A stretch of 64,000 nucleotides of DNA from Prorocentrum cordatum (GCA_963575745.1 CAUYUJ010011481.1:400998-464997), one strand, 5' to 3'. Positions 49,620 through 61,039 are shown, numbered from the stretch's first letter. Translations and numbers: made by a program. Notes: generated by a model from the letters alone, not told the origin.

Positions 49620-50659
49620 AGCCTGATATCACCAACGGGAAACTCAAAAACCTGTGGCCAACCTCACGCTAGTACCAAAAATACCTGCGGTCAGATGGTT
49701 TACTATACTCAGGACACCGACCGTTATGCTGTTACTTGACAGGCAGTTGGGCAACGTCGTAGTGGACCAGCGTAAGAAGCAGCTGCAACAGCGTACCTTG
49801 TGACAGTTCGTGCATCGACTTGGACATTCAGTCATTCGCCTCGTCTTCATAATTCTAATGCTGGCACGAATATCGAATCACGGCAAGCTCGGGCTCTGCC
49901 ACGCCAGCGAGGACAGTGCAAAAGCGTACGAATTCACGCAGCAGATACTCGTCATCGAGGCGTTCCAGAAACACGCTGTGCCTGCGCTCCACACTGCGTA
50001 GCTCGCGCGCCACTTACGGTCGATTCGCCATCGCATACAGCTCGGCGACGCCATGGGGCTCACCCAACACGTCACCCGGTCGCTCCCGGCAATGGCGAAA
50101 TGAGCACCACTTGCTTTCGCAATTACGTTGGAGGATTGCTTGCAGCCCATCTGGGACGAGTGCCAACGCCTCAGATTGGGAATGCATTTCCCAGTGCCGG
50201 CCCCGTGGGAAAGTATAGTGTTGTGCTTATGCTTGGTTCTTCGTGCCGATCCTCGTCTTGAGCGACAGCATACAAATACTCAATTATTACTCTGGACTTC
50301 AGCGGCACGAGTCCGCGACATCGTCACCCTCCTGCAGGACAAGACTTCAGACCTACGAGTGGGCCCTCCCAGTGACGGAGGCGACGTGGTTCTCGCAGAA
50401 CCCATAGGAACAGCAAGGCGACTGGCCAGAAGCGCAGCTCGTGCAGCAGTCGGACCCCCTGCGGATCCTGGGCCCAAGGTGTGCACGTGCATGCTTTCGG
50501 CAATCTCACGCGGGACATCCGGATTAAGTCGCTTGGCGTCCACACCCACACTGCAGCATGGCAGGCCCGCCACTTATTGTCTGGGCGGATAAAGTTCGGA
50601 GGCTCCGGCTGGTCTCCCGAACTAGCTGTAGTAGCGCGCTGTGGACACCAGGACTGTGC
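49620..50659. other. Intergenic, possibly eroded coding sequence
   Basis: Several mid-length open frames on both strands. The plus strand upstream of 50660 may be an older part of the remnant described next, but no motif was recognised. Confidence 0.3.
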
Positions 50660-51022
50660 ACCTTCGGCCAAGAGCAACTGGAGATGCTCAGGGGAGCCTA
50701 AAACAAACAGCTGCGACGTGTCTATCGGCTGTCGCGAGAGCTCGGCGACACGGACAAACGATACGAGCGTCGACTGAGGAGGGACCTCTGCGTGTCCAAA
50801 GACAGACTGCGCATCCGGAATCTCGATGTGCAGGCCTCGCGCCAGCAGTTTCGGTTCCTGGGCCACGCTGCTCGGCAGGCCACGCGGGAACCCCACGCTC
50901 TGTTGAGCAGGGCGCCAATGTGGAACAGGCACGCTGAAGGCCTCACGAACGTAAAGATGCAAAATAAATTTCAGAGGCTTGAGCACGCTGGCAATTCCTG
51001 CCCTTGGGCCATATTTACATAG
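50660..51022 (+). pseudogene. Possible C-terminal remnant of a LINE-type reverse transcriptase
   Basis: The plus frame reads F-G-Q-E-Q-L-E-M-L-R-G-A, a stop at 50699-50701, then N-K-Q-L-R-R-V-Y-R-L-S-R-E-L and later R-I-R-N-L-D-V-Q-A, Q-Q-F-R-F-L-G-H-A-A-R to a stop at 51020. The pattern (L-x-x-L-R, then a basic stretch and R-F-L-G-H-x-x-R) resembles the region after the thumb of non-LTR reverse transcriptases. No catalytic Y/FxDD box was found upstream, and the internal stop indicates decay. Confidence 0.3.
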
Positions 51023-51221
51023 CCGTCCAAACATTTCGGGTATCAAGTAATTGTATTCAGATTTGATAAACAAATATTGCGCAGAACCGCACCCAGTGAA
51101 ACGTTGGGAATCGCAGGATATACATTCAGACTTGGAGAGTTCGGGAACAGCGCTTGCCTAGGCTAAGCCTGGCTGCGGGCTTGGGGTTGCTCGAGGCCCG
51201 CTTCGTGCAAAGCAGGCAACA

Positions 51222-51790
51222 ACGACATCATATTCATCATCAACACCAACACCATCCTCATCATCACCATCGTCATCATCAGATTCACCACCATCATCAC
51301 TATCAACATCAACATCATCAACATCATCATAATCATTATCACACGCAACACCGTCCCCATCCCCCCCATCATCAACCGCAGAACCTACATCTACATCATC
51401 AACATCATCCTCGCCATCACCAACAACATCCACCATCACGATCATCATCATCATCATCATCATCGTCATTAGCATCAGCATCATTATCGCCATCATCATC
51501 ATCAGCATCATTATCCGACACACCACAACCATCTTCATCACCAGTATCATTACAGTCATCATGACCACCAATCGCATCATCATACGTATCATCAACTTCA
51601 TCAATATCAACATCACCATCATCACCATCACGGTCATCATCACCATCACCATCAACACCATCATCATCAACAAAAGCATCATCATTATCAACATCACCAC
51701 CATCATTATCATCATCGGCGTCATCCTCATCATCATCATTGCCACCATCGCCATCATCTTAATCGCCATCACCAACAACAACACCTACAC
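51222..51790. repeat. (CAT)n / (CATCAA)n satellite
   Basis: About 570 bp of CAT-based units with CAA, CAC and CCA variants. No ORF here is considered real. Confidence 0.95.
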
Positions 51791-51799
51791 CATCTAAGA

Positions 51800-52720
51800 A
51801 AAGCTCAGCCGGGGAATATCACTGAACATGAATCCCCCGTCGCTGGGGCAACTCTCGATACCGACAACGCCCACGAGCAAGCCAGAAACGCAATGTATCA
51901 ATCATTGCCCATGGCGCTGCTGCGTGACATGTCCCCTCGGGTGTCCCGCCATCATCGTGATACACTATCCGACACGAGGGCGAGCTTGGCACGTCGCTTT
52001 CGCACGAGGTCTTTGGTTCGGGGCCGGGAAAAGCCCGCCGGCCACTTATCTTCGTTACGCGTTCATGCGACGCGTACCGAAACTCGGGTGGGCCCTGGCA
52101 AACATGACCGTTGTTATACATGGCGAAAGCGTGATGCGTGCGCGTACGTGCAGTTCAAGAACATTCATATTACAATTGGCAATTTATCTTCGCTTGCAAC
52201 ATCGATGGGTGAAGCGTATGCTGCGGCATGTTGCGGCACCTGGTTGACCTCATGCGGACCAACGTTCCAGCAACCTATCCGTGCACGATGCTTCCACATG
52301 GTGGGATATTCGATGTTCGCATCACTGTCCAGCTTCTGCAATACCATACGCTACTTGTGCCTTGTTGCATACCTCCAGTGAGCCAACCCAGCATCTCAAG
52401 TTTGCCCCTGGAAGGCGCATCATCATGCAAGTTCGCGCGGGCAGATGCGAGTGTGCAGATTTGCACAATAGCTGTGCTGAGGAGTCCCGCTCACTTCTTG
52501 CCAGCGGGCGCCACGAGTCATCAGTGGACAGGGAAAGGAACAACCTGGTCGCTTCTCAAGTCGGATCGGCCTCGCCCAGCTCCAGGAGCCCCTCGAGGGG
52601 GGCAGGGGCCTGCCCTCCCCCCCCCGGGGAAGGGAAGCTCTCCGGACGTCTGCGCTCCCCTGCGGGCAACTTGAGGGCCTGGGCTGACGACGCAAGCAGG
52701 CGCGACAGCTTCTTCGGCGG
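51800..52720. other. Intergenic, no gene recognised
   Basis: A plus frame (51828-52247) is open but matches nothing known. The rest is G/C-rich. Confidence 0.35.
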
Positions 52721-52726
52721 CAGCTC

Positions 52727-52893
52727 TCAGGAGCCTCCCAGGCCATCTTGTCGGCTCTTGCGAAACGGCGCTTGCCGACGCTAATCGACGCTAACAGACG
52801 CCACATCGGCGCTACCGCATCGACTCCCAAACGCTCATCGACGCTAGGCGGCGCTGAAGACGGAATTGAGAGGGGAGCACCATGCTCCCATGA
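52727..52893. mobile_element. Element of family H (copy 2)
   Basis: CAGGAGCCTCCCAGGCCATC at left and CACCATGCTCCCATGATGTG at right match copy 1. The interior has GCCGACGCTAATCGACGCTA. Confidence 0.7.
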
Positions 52894-53059
52894 TGTGTTA
52901 CCGAACAATTCATGCCGCGACGACCTCGGCGCTGGCTTCTGGCACCGCGTGGGCTGCTCAGCCTTGGAACTGCAATCGGCCTTCCGATCGCGAGATGGTT
53001 CCAGATCAGCCGACGCCCCCGCGTCGCCAAGACGCGGACCTGCGTACATACGTACACTT

Positions 53060-53189
53060 TCGGAGATCCTCGCACAATTCTCGGATCGGCACCAGGCCTC
53101 CGGCGCGTGGAGCGCGCCAGAGGCGGCGCCTGAGGCGCCACACGGGAGGGCATAACGAGGATCCGAGAAAAACGCACAGACCTCCGAAC
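53060..53189. mobile_element. Inverted-repeat element, family F (copy 4, 130 bp)
   Basis: Left TCGGAGATCCTCGCACAATT-CTCGGATC; right GGATCCGAGAAAAACGCACA-GACCTCCGA. The middle hairpin is GGCGCGTGGAGCGCGCC. Confidence 0.75.
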
Positions 53190-54330
53190 ATGTGTGTACA
53201 CGCCGCACCGACTGTTCTGTCTCCCGATGGGAAGTCCAGACAACCTGATTCCAAAAGCAGTGCTTGCACCCAAAAGTTTACAGTTCATTGACGTAAGGAG
53301 CTCGATGTATGTTGCGCTCATCGCACTTACAGGCCACATTCCAGAAGTCATTTCGAGCACCTGGAAAAGTGTCGAAAGAGCGTCGAAGCAGTGTCAAAAC
53401 AGTGTCTTCCACGGCCCGACACGTGAAAACCCTTGAGTTTGCGGTGCTTCTTTCTGGTACTCGAAATTCTTCATGGCGAACAAGGCTAAAGCAGGTTGGA
53501 ACATCTTGGAGCTCGCTGGGCTTCCTGGGCTTCCGCAACGTTGCAGCTCGTGCCGTCTCAAGGGCACCTCGCGCGCCGGGCGGGTCTCCCGAGGTGCCGC
53601 CACGTGGCCGCCCGTGCAACCCTGGCGCCACGTGCGACGGCTGGATGTTTGCCGAGGCCTCGCCAGGCTGCCGCCTGAGCCGCCTCGCGCGCGCCTCGTG
53701 GGCGCCCCGTGCGCCGCGTTGTGCAACCCCGTGTCGCCTCGTGGGCGCCCCGTGCGCTGGGCAGGCTTCCCGAGGCTGCTCCGCGTCGCCACCAGTGCCG
53801 CTTCGTGGCCGCTCCGTGCTCTGAACTTGCACGGTACAACCTGCAGCGCATAACTGGCACGGCATGGCTCACGCAGGTCACATAGCTCACACCGCACCAC
53901 TTGCATCCCATCGCTCCCATGTCCGGGTCACACCACATAGCTTACACGGAACATATTACATCAAATAACTCAGTCTGCGTTGTGGTGATAACGTCCACAA
54001 CTCACACCATGTAACTTACACGACATTATTGTCAACACGTGGCGTACACCGAACAACTTTCACCTCTGCCGTGAAATAACGCACTGCTTGGGATCCACGC
54101 TGGCTAACACTTCAATGGAATTACCCGTACGGGCAAATCGTGAAATCCTCTGCCCAAGAGGAGGGCTACCCCAATCGCGCGATCCACAGACCAACGAGCA
54201 CAGCGAGTTATGTGCATTGCAAATCGTGGCAAAGGATCGCATGCTGAGACACCACGACCACTACGACGGCGATGCCGCAGGCCACTGGTGAGGGCGTGGG
54301 CGAGGCTCGTGGAGCGCGACGAGGAGGGCC
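53190..54330. other. Intergenic, no gene recognised
   Basis: 53490-53830 is GC-rich with repeated GGGCGCCCCGTGCG-like words on both strands. The rest is ordinary. Confidence 0.35.
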
Positions 54331-54339
54331 TCAGACAAA

Positions 54340-54480
54340 GACCACCACATGACCAAGAGTAGGACCAAGACCAAGAGGGCGGAGCGAGGACCAAGAGGAG
54401 GACCAAGACGAAGACCAAGACCAAGACCACCAAGACGACGAGACGGAGGACCAAGGCCAAGACCGCGGAGCATGACGACG
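54340..54480. repeat. Purine-rich short tandem repeat (GACCAAGA)n
   Basis: GGACCAAGACCAAGAGGGCG, GGACCAAGAGGAGGACCAAG and similar words. Confidence 0.85.
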
Positions 54481-54809
54481 GAGGACCAGGGACCGACGAT
54501 GGAGTCCCGAAAATATGTTGGCTCCGTTGTGCCACCACGGTGGCCTCATGTCATACACTGCCACGCTGAGAAAAGAGCCGTGTTCTGAGAGGGGTAGAGG
54601 ACGCGGACGAGGATGACGCTCACGACGATGGATGATGACGAGGACGAGGCGAGCATAGAGCCGAGTAGAACTCTGGAGGGGTCCTGAGCGCGGTGCCAAC
54701 TGCCTCGCAAACGGCAGGGCCCTTACCGCAGCTCGCAGCTCCGTCAAGCTGGGGCCCTGAGGCGGGGCACCACGAGCCCCGCATCCACACTCTCCAGAGC
54801 GCGTCCGCC

Positions 54810-55015
54810 ACAGAGAACGACGACGAAGACAACGACGGTGACGCCAGCGAAGACGAGGACGAGGACGGCGATGACAATGACGACGACGACGAGAAGCCGA
54901 TGACAACGACGATGATGACGACAAAGACGACGACGATGACGACGAGGACGATGACGCTGACGGCGACGACAAGGACGAAAACGGCGACGACGAGGACGAA
55001 GACGGCGACCATAAT
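54810..55015. repeat. (GAC)n / (GACGAT)n microsatellite
   Basis: GACGACGACGA with GGC, GAT and AAG variants, about 200 bp. Confidence 0.9.
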
Positions 55016-55019
55016 GCCA

Positions 55020-56035
55020 AGCGGGGGAGTCGGGGTAGCGGCACGCGTCCTTGCCGAACCAGCCGACGGACACCTGCTGCGCGCGGCTTGCTCTCCGTCC
55101 TCCACACGTCTTCGCACCCTCCTCCGTATCTCCTGTGCACCCCTGAGGGGCAACATTAGGAGGAACGACCTTTGAGGGGGATCGTTATGGGGAGGCGAAG
55201 TGTCGAGGATCCAGACTTTGAGCCGCTCTCGTTGGTTCTCGGCAACCTTCCAGCCTCGGGATGCCTTCCGGCGGCTGCGCCTCGCCGAACGCTTTCCAGG
55301 GGCTCCCAGATGGTCCCAGACGTCGGTGGCAGGCCCGAGCTATGACCCGAACACCACGAGGTCACCGGCTCAGGAGGGGAAGCATCGACCTGAAATGGGC
55401 GATGCACTGCCGGGTGATCGGGCGCCTGTCGGCGATGGGTGGGCGATTGGGGGTCGACGCACCCTCCCAGAAGCCCATTCCCCCCCCCCCAAGCGCCGCC
55501 CGCAGTGTGCCCCTCTGGACACGCGAGGAAGCAGCAAAACCCGAACATTAGCCGTTCGCGGGAACTCGCCGGGAGCTCGCATGCGTGGGAAGTCTCAAAC
55601 AAAAAAAAGCAAAACCGGAACATTCTAGGACATATCATCATGACCACGTCTTGCTCCTTGTACCTATTCCGCTGCCAGTCTGCGAGCTGCGTGCCGCCTG
55701 TCGCCAACATGGCTCGTGCGCCTTCGGCCCCGCCATCCACCACACATTCCCCCCACTGACCCTTCTCTTCCCCCATCCCTCCTCCATCCAACCCTCCCCG
55801 CATACCTCGTCTGCTCTGCTGGCGCGAAGCCTGGCACGGACGCGCAATATTCAAACAGATGGAAGCATTCAGCACCTTCTGGGGCCTACTTCACCTTGCC
55901 CACGGCAAGCCGTCGAGCGTAGCGCTGCTCTCTACTGCGGTTCTGTACATGGGCGTGTCGGCAACCTTCCCCAATCAAAGCTTGCGCTCAACGGGTCCTA
56001 GCGGAAATGGAAAGATTTGGCGAAAATTTCCCGAC
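55020..56035. other. Intergenic, no gene recognised
   Basis: No repeats or domains seen. Confidence 0.35.
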
Positions 56036-56051
56036 GATGTTGGTAGCAAGA

Positions 56052-56155
56052 TGGGTTCCCAAGTTCCCAATTCCGGGTTCCCGGGTTCCCGGTTATTGGT
56101 TCCGGGCCGATTTCGGTGGGTTCTGGGTTCCCTGGCTCCCGGGTTCCCGGTCGAT
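56052..56155. repeat. Short minisatellite of GGGTTCCC words
   Basis: GGTTCCCAAGTTCCCAATTC, CGGGTTCCCGGGTTCCCGG and GGTTCTGGGTTCCCTGGCTC. The period is about 8 bp and irregular. Confidence 0.8.
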
Positions 56156-56159
56156 CTCC

Positions 56160-57150
56160 TCAGCGAAAACCATCCACTGATTGGTGTGTTTCTATGGTGT
56201 CATTAAGTTGTATATCGGGGGCACTTGCAATGACACGCAGCATCCAGCAATTGGTACGATGAGGGTTCTTCCAGGATCTGCTGGCGACACGCCTGGGGTA
56301 CCCCGCCAGCGGCAAAAAAACACCGTTCAGCGCACAGCCTGTGCTTGACCCCATCATAAGTCAACGTGGCTTGGCGCATCGCAGATCAACGCGAGCGCTA
56401 CAACCGCGGGAGTCGGCGAGCATTTCGAAGCCATACGTGCTTACAAACATAACAGGCATTGAGGAGCACAGGTCATGCGTACGTCATCCCTCTGCGCTGT
56501 TGAGTTGTACCCGTGAAGCAGGACAACCAGCTCAAATCGAAAACAGTATGAGCCAAACAATCTGACATCACTCCCCGCAATTGAATTGTGAACGTGCAAC
56601 GGAACAGCCAACTGAAACCTGAAGCGGTATCAGGCAAAGCAGTTTAGGGCGGCACTGGGAACTCTGCTGCCCGCGGACAAGCCTGCTCTGACATGCTCAG
56701 CGGACATGCGTGTGGCAATCGCGCGGCCATGGGAGACGCTTTAGGTTATACGGGGGGCGCGCAGGCGGCAACACACACGCACACCACTTCTAAATCTCCA
56801 CGCCTCCTCCTGCACATCCTCCATGTCCTCATTGTTATCCCTCCACCCCTCCCTCCTCCCGCCGCGTATTCCCATCTCCTCCCTTCCTCCTCTTGGTCCT
56901 TCCGTTCTGCCTCCCTCCCTGCCTCCATCCTCTGCCTTACCCTGCTGCCTTATGTCCTTCTCGTCCTCCTTGTGAACGTCATGAAATTGCCCTCGGAGGA
57001 TCCTGCGCAACAGAACTTGTCTCTTCCCACCCTTATTATTCTTTTCTTTCTCCCCCTCCTCCGCCTCTTCCTTCCCCTCTGCATCCGACAGCCCGACTGC
57101 CTCTGGCCTGCTCGATACTTTGGCAGGTCTGGGCCTCTTGAATGCCTCCC
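56160..57150. other. Intergenic, no gene recognised
   Basis: A pyrimidine-rich stretch lies at 56790-57080. No domain seen. Confidence 0.35.
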
Positions 57151-57154
57151 ACAA

Positions 57155-57225
57155 TGGGGTCCGAACAGATGGGATCAGAGGATCGCGCCGCATCAGCGAT
57201 GCGTCGGCGATACGGCTCGATGTGG
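57155..57225. mobile_element. Family G half element
   Basis: GGGGTCCGAACAGATGGGAT-CAGAGGATCGCGCCGCATC matches the left arm of G1/G2. No clear right arm. Confidence 0.55.
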
Positions 57226-57620
57226 ACCTAGACTTGGGTTTGCGACGACCACGACGATGACGACAGAAGCGGTCGGAGGCTCTCCAGAGGTCCCTGGAGA
57301 CGGAGCGCGAGGGGGAGGAGGATGAAGAGGCGGACTACAGCATCGATTTACACCCCAGCATTGATTTGCTCGTCGACTCTGAACATTTTCCATGAGAGAA
57401 CGTATAGTGTTCGTATCCCTTTTGGGCCAACAACATAATGGTGTGCTACATTCGACGAGAAGAGGACTTCTGGGGCAGATCCAGTCAGCTGTCCGTCCCC
57501 TGCTCGTGGAGGAGGTTCCTCCCCACCCCATCGGCTCGCCGACGCCCAGAGGCCCCTCCGGCGGAGGGCCCCATCTTGACGCGCGATGCCGAGGCCGCAC
57601 TCTCCCTTCCCCCCCGGCTT

Positions 57621-58012
57621 CAGGTCGGGCGTGTCCCCCTACAGGCGGATCTCGGGAGAGCAACCGAGCATGGCCAAGAGGTATGTCAAAGCACAGCACA
57701 GCAGAAAGGGAAAAACTGTCACTGTCACTGCTTTTGGATATAGGGAACCGAACTCTATACACCAACGCGTTTTCTGCCCCTGCATTGAAATTTGCACTGG
57801 AGAACGGATCCTGGTGTATACGGGACCCTGGTGTATACACGTCTCGTTGTTCCCCCGGGGCATTCGGGGAACAACAAAATACACACCACACCACCCCAGC
57901 GTCGCCCCCGACCCTCAAGAAGTCCAAGGATTGAAAGACAGCCCGCCCCTGGTAATGTGTATGTTCCCGTTTTCGAGGGCTCTCCTCCTGAAGAGAGGGC
58001 ACGCCCGACTTC
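57621..58012. mobile_element. Long family A-like element (copy 6, ~392 bp)
   Basis: Left AGGTCGGGCGTGTCCCCCTA; right GAAGAGAGGGCACGCCCGAC. The interior differs from short copies and includes a hairpin GTTGTTCCCC / GGGGAACAAC. The arms could also belong to two separate damaged copies. Confidence 0.55.
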
Positions 58013-58228
58013 AGCCCCGCTCCCGCCGGCGGCTGCACGGGCGGGGAGGCCGCAGGGCGCCTGCCAGAGGACGGGGGCGACGACGAAGAGCCCCAGCTGC
58101 GCCAACGGGGGGGGACGGGCGGGGCGAGGGCAGGCGGAGGATGCACTCGGGCGAGGACGTGCAGCCGCTGTGCTGCCGCAGGGAGCAGTCGCTGAAGACG
58201 ACCAGCACGGCACATGCAGAAACCGATG

Positions 58229-58365
58229 GGGGCTCCGCGCGGGTTGCCTGGAATTGCGCTGGACCCCCCCCCCCCTGCCTGGCGCGCGGAGCGCACCAGG
58301 GGCGGCGCCGGAGGCGCCGCTGGGGGGGACCCAGCGCGGATCCAAGAAACCCGCGCGGAGCGCCA
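58229..58365. mobile_element. Inverted-repeat element, family F (copy 5)
   Basis: Left GGGCTCCGCGCGGGTTGCCT; right GATCCAAGAAACCCGCGCGG-AGCGCC. The middle hairpin is GGCGCGCGGAGCGCACC. Confidence 0.75.
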
Positions 58366-58409
58366 ACAGTTCATGCTCATGGAGCTTCTCCGAAGCGCGA
58401 AGATGCCGA

Positions 58410-58545
58410 CCAGCCATAACTGGGGGAGCTGTGGTCCTTACCCCCCTGAGGGAACCCACCGCATCGACGACCTCTCGAGAGAAGTGTCGAAACCAATGGG
58501 TCCCCCAGGGGGGGTAAGGACCGCAGCTCCCCCAGTTGTGGCTGG
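58410..58545. mobile_element. Fold-back element, family J, ~49-bp arms
   Basis: Left CCAGCCATAACTGGGGGAGC-TGTGGTCCTTACCCCC mirrors right GGGGGTAAGGACCGCAGCTC-CCCCAGTTGTGGCTGG with very few mismatches. The loop of ~37 bp includes CGCATCGACGACCTCTC. Confidence 0.9.
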
Positions 58546-58717
58546 CCTGAGATGTTGCCTGGCCACGGCCAGTCTCCGCCAAGGGCACGCCCCCCTGCCT
58601 GGACCGAGGCAGCGGCCCGAAGCCTGGAGCCCCCTACGCAGCCCAACGGGGGCCTCTCTTGCGGCGTCCTGGCTGCAGGGCCGCAGCGCAGGAGGACACT
58701 CATCCGCACGAGGACAG

Positions 58718-58920
58718 ACCCCCGATCCTCGATCTTGGACCCCCGATCTTGAATCCTCGATCCGCGATCGATCCTCCGTCCTCGATCTTGACACCTCGAT
58801 CCTCGATCGATCCTCGATCGATCTTGACTCCTCGGTCCTCGATCTTGACTCCTCGGTCTTGCCTCCTCGATCCTCCGTCCTGGATCTTCGATCTTGCGCA
58901 TGGATCTTGAATCGAGGGCT
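58718..58920. repeat. Minisatellite of CCTCGATCTTGA words
   Basis: Irregular 11-30 bp units such as CCTCGATCTTGACACCTCG and ATCCTCGATCGATCTTGAC. Confidence 0.9.
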
Positions 58921-59170
58921 GGCGGGTGAGCAGAGGAGGCCAGGGGCGAGGAGTGCGGCGCCCGCATGTGCCAGGACGACCACAGGGTGTGAGCCTCGCG
59001 GAGGAGGCGAGGGCGGATGCCAGGGAGGACGAGGACGAGGAGGGGGGCCAGGAGGATGTCGTCTTGTCGTGGACGTGGGTCAGAGCCAGGCGCTCTAACT
59101 CCCGGGCGGCAAGCGGGGGCCGAACGGGGACCGAACCAAAGGGGAGCGAGCGAGGGCCACTGGAAGGCAA

Positions 59171-59351
59171 CACGGCGGAGGGACACCGACCGAGGAACCC
59201 TAAAGAAGGAACGAGGCCCCTGTTTCCCTTAACTTAAACTTCGATTCCCCATGGAAAACCTAAAGAAAACCAAAGGCAAACTGTAAAACAATCAAGGAAC
59301 ACCGAACTCCTCCCTAACGAAAAGGGTTCCTTAGTCAGCGCCCCGACTGTA
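59171..59351. mobile_element. MITE-like element, family B (copy 4)
   Basis: The interior and right end (GCGCCCCGACTGTA) match the family. The left end is degenerate, with only CCGAGGAACCCTAAAGAAGG recognisable. Confidence 0.8.
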
Positions 59352-59585
59352 GGGCTAGGAGGAGGAAGGCGTGGCGGACGATGCGAACGGAGCTGAGAAG
59401 GATCGGCGGCGAGCCCGGGGGGGAAGGGACAGGGCGCGCACCTCCTCGGGAGGCCGCGAGGCTTCTCGGAGACCCCGGCGCCCTCTGAGGAGAACCCGCC
59501 TGTGGCTTCGACGACGGCGCGCGGAGATTCCAGAACGGCGCGAGCGCTTCTGAGAAGCCCCGCCGCCTCGTAGAAGCCTACCCTC

Positions 59586-60305
59586 AGGTCGGGTATGTCC
59601 CCCTACAGGCCGATTTTGGGCGACAAACATGAGAAAACAAAAGCAAACAATCCAACATATTTCCCTACCTAGGCTCTGCCTAGAAGGGTTCTTACTCTGA
59701 GGCTTAAAAGGCCGGGCAGTGGAATGCGCCCCGGGCGGTTCACCCGGCATCCGCCCCGCGGTTCCCCCAGTCCCCTGGGAGCTTTAGCTTTAGCTTTAGA
59801 TTTAGCTTAGCTTTAGCTTAGTTTTAGCTTAGCGTTAGCTTAGTTGCAGCTTAGATTTAGCTTAGCTGTAGCTTAGCTGTAGCTTAGCTGTAGCTTAGCT
59901 TTAGCTTAGTTTTAGCTTAGCGTTAGCTTAGCTTTACCTGGGCGTTAGCTTAGATGTAGCTTAGCGTTACCTTAGCTTCACCTTAGCTTTAGCTTAGTTT
60001 TAGCTTAGCTTCAGCTTAGCTTCAGCTTAGACTTAGCTTAGCTTTAGCTTAGCTTTCGCTTAGCTGTCGCTTAGCTTTAGTTTAGATTTAGCTTAGTTTT
60101 AGCTCAGATTTAGCTTAGCTTTAGCTTCGCTTTAGCTTAGCTTTAGCTTAGCTTTACTGTTACTACGAATGCTGCTTTCCTAGGGGCTCCAACTCCTAGG
60201 TAGGGTCGCACTGGGATAATTTACACAAATAGTTAAATCATCGTTTTCGTTTTATGTTTTCCTATTTTTTATTATTCCTCCTGTAGGGAGACAGGCCCGA
60301 CTTAA
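59586..60305. mobile_element. Expanded family A element (copy 7, ~720 bp) holding a minisatellite
   Basis: Left AGGTCGGGTATGTCCCCCTA-CAGGCCGATTTTGGG and right CCTGTAGGGAGACAGGCCCG-ACTTAA are full family A ends. Between them lies the TTTAGCTTAGC minisatellite. Confidence 0.75.
59779..60160. repeat. TTTAGCTTAGC minisatellite (~12-bp unit)
   Basis: About 380 bp of AGCTTTAGCTT, AGCTGTAGCTT, AGCGTTAGCTT and AGATTTAGCTT units. AGCT occurs in nearly every unit. Bordered on both sides by short copies of CTAGGTAGGG / CCTAGG-type sequence. Confidence 0.95.
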
Positions 60306-60566
60306 ACCTACGTGCCCCCCTCGCACTTGCCCACCCGGGCTCGCCGCCGAAAGCAGAGGGGACCGGGGAGGAGGACGCGGAGGAGGATAGCGAGGACGGC
60401 GGGCACGAGTTATGACGAGGAGAGGGGGGAGTCTGGCGACGACGAGGAGGCGGATGGCGAGGAGGACTGCCTGGAGGGGTCGGGAGGCAGCGATGGGGGC
60501 CATGAAGGCCATGAGGAGGATGGGGCCAGACTCGTGGAAGAGGACTCGAATAATGAGGAATATCAA

Positions 60567-60746
60567 TACCGTCGGGGCGTTGACCTAAGGAACCCTCCAT
60601 AAGGAACGAGGCCCCTCTTTCCCATAGATTCAATCTCGATTTCCCATGGAAAACCTCAGGAAAACCCGAGACAAACTTTGAAGCAATCAAGGAACACCGA
60701 GCCCCTCCCCAACGAAAAGGGTTCCTTCTTCAGCGCCCCGACTGTA
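60567..60746. mobile_element. MITE-like element, family B (copy 5, 180 bp)
   Basis: Left TACCGTCGGGGCGTTGACCT; right CAGCGCCCCGACTGTA. Confidence 0.9.
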
Positions 60747-60854
60747 TGGCGAGAAAGGCGATGACTGGGAAGGCAGCGTGGAAGGCGTTCAGGACAGCAC
60801 GGATGGGTGACGAGGACGGGAAGGAGAGGGAGGGGGAAGAAGGGGCGAACCAAA

Positions 60855-60960
60855 AACACGGATGCCGCTGCTCACCGAATCTCTCCTGGGGTGCGTCCAG
60901 ACCAGGAGTCCCAGCCGAATGCTCGCATTACCTCCTCTGGGAGGAGGGGACCTGGGGGGG
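60855..60960. repeat. Dispersed repeat, family S (weak copy)
   Basis: GGATGCCGCTGCTCACCGAA-TCTCTCCTGGGGTGCG and ACCAGGAGTCCCAGCCGAAT recall 15.02-15.10 kb. Confidence 0.4.
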
Positions 60961-61039
60961 GGCAATTGCAGCCCCGAGTAATCGTTTCACTGGGTTCCCG
61001 TATGGCCCCTTGGGTGGCGGCAAGCGACTAAGAAATCAT

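Noticed and set aside
51158-51784. Met/Asp-rich 208-residue ORF
   Set aside because: Translation of the (CAT)n satellite.
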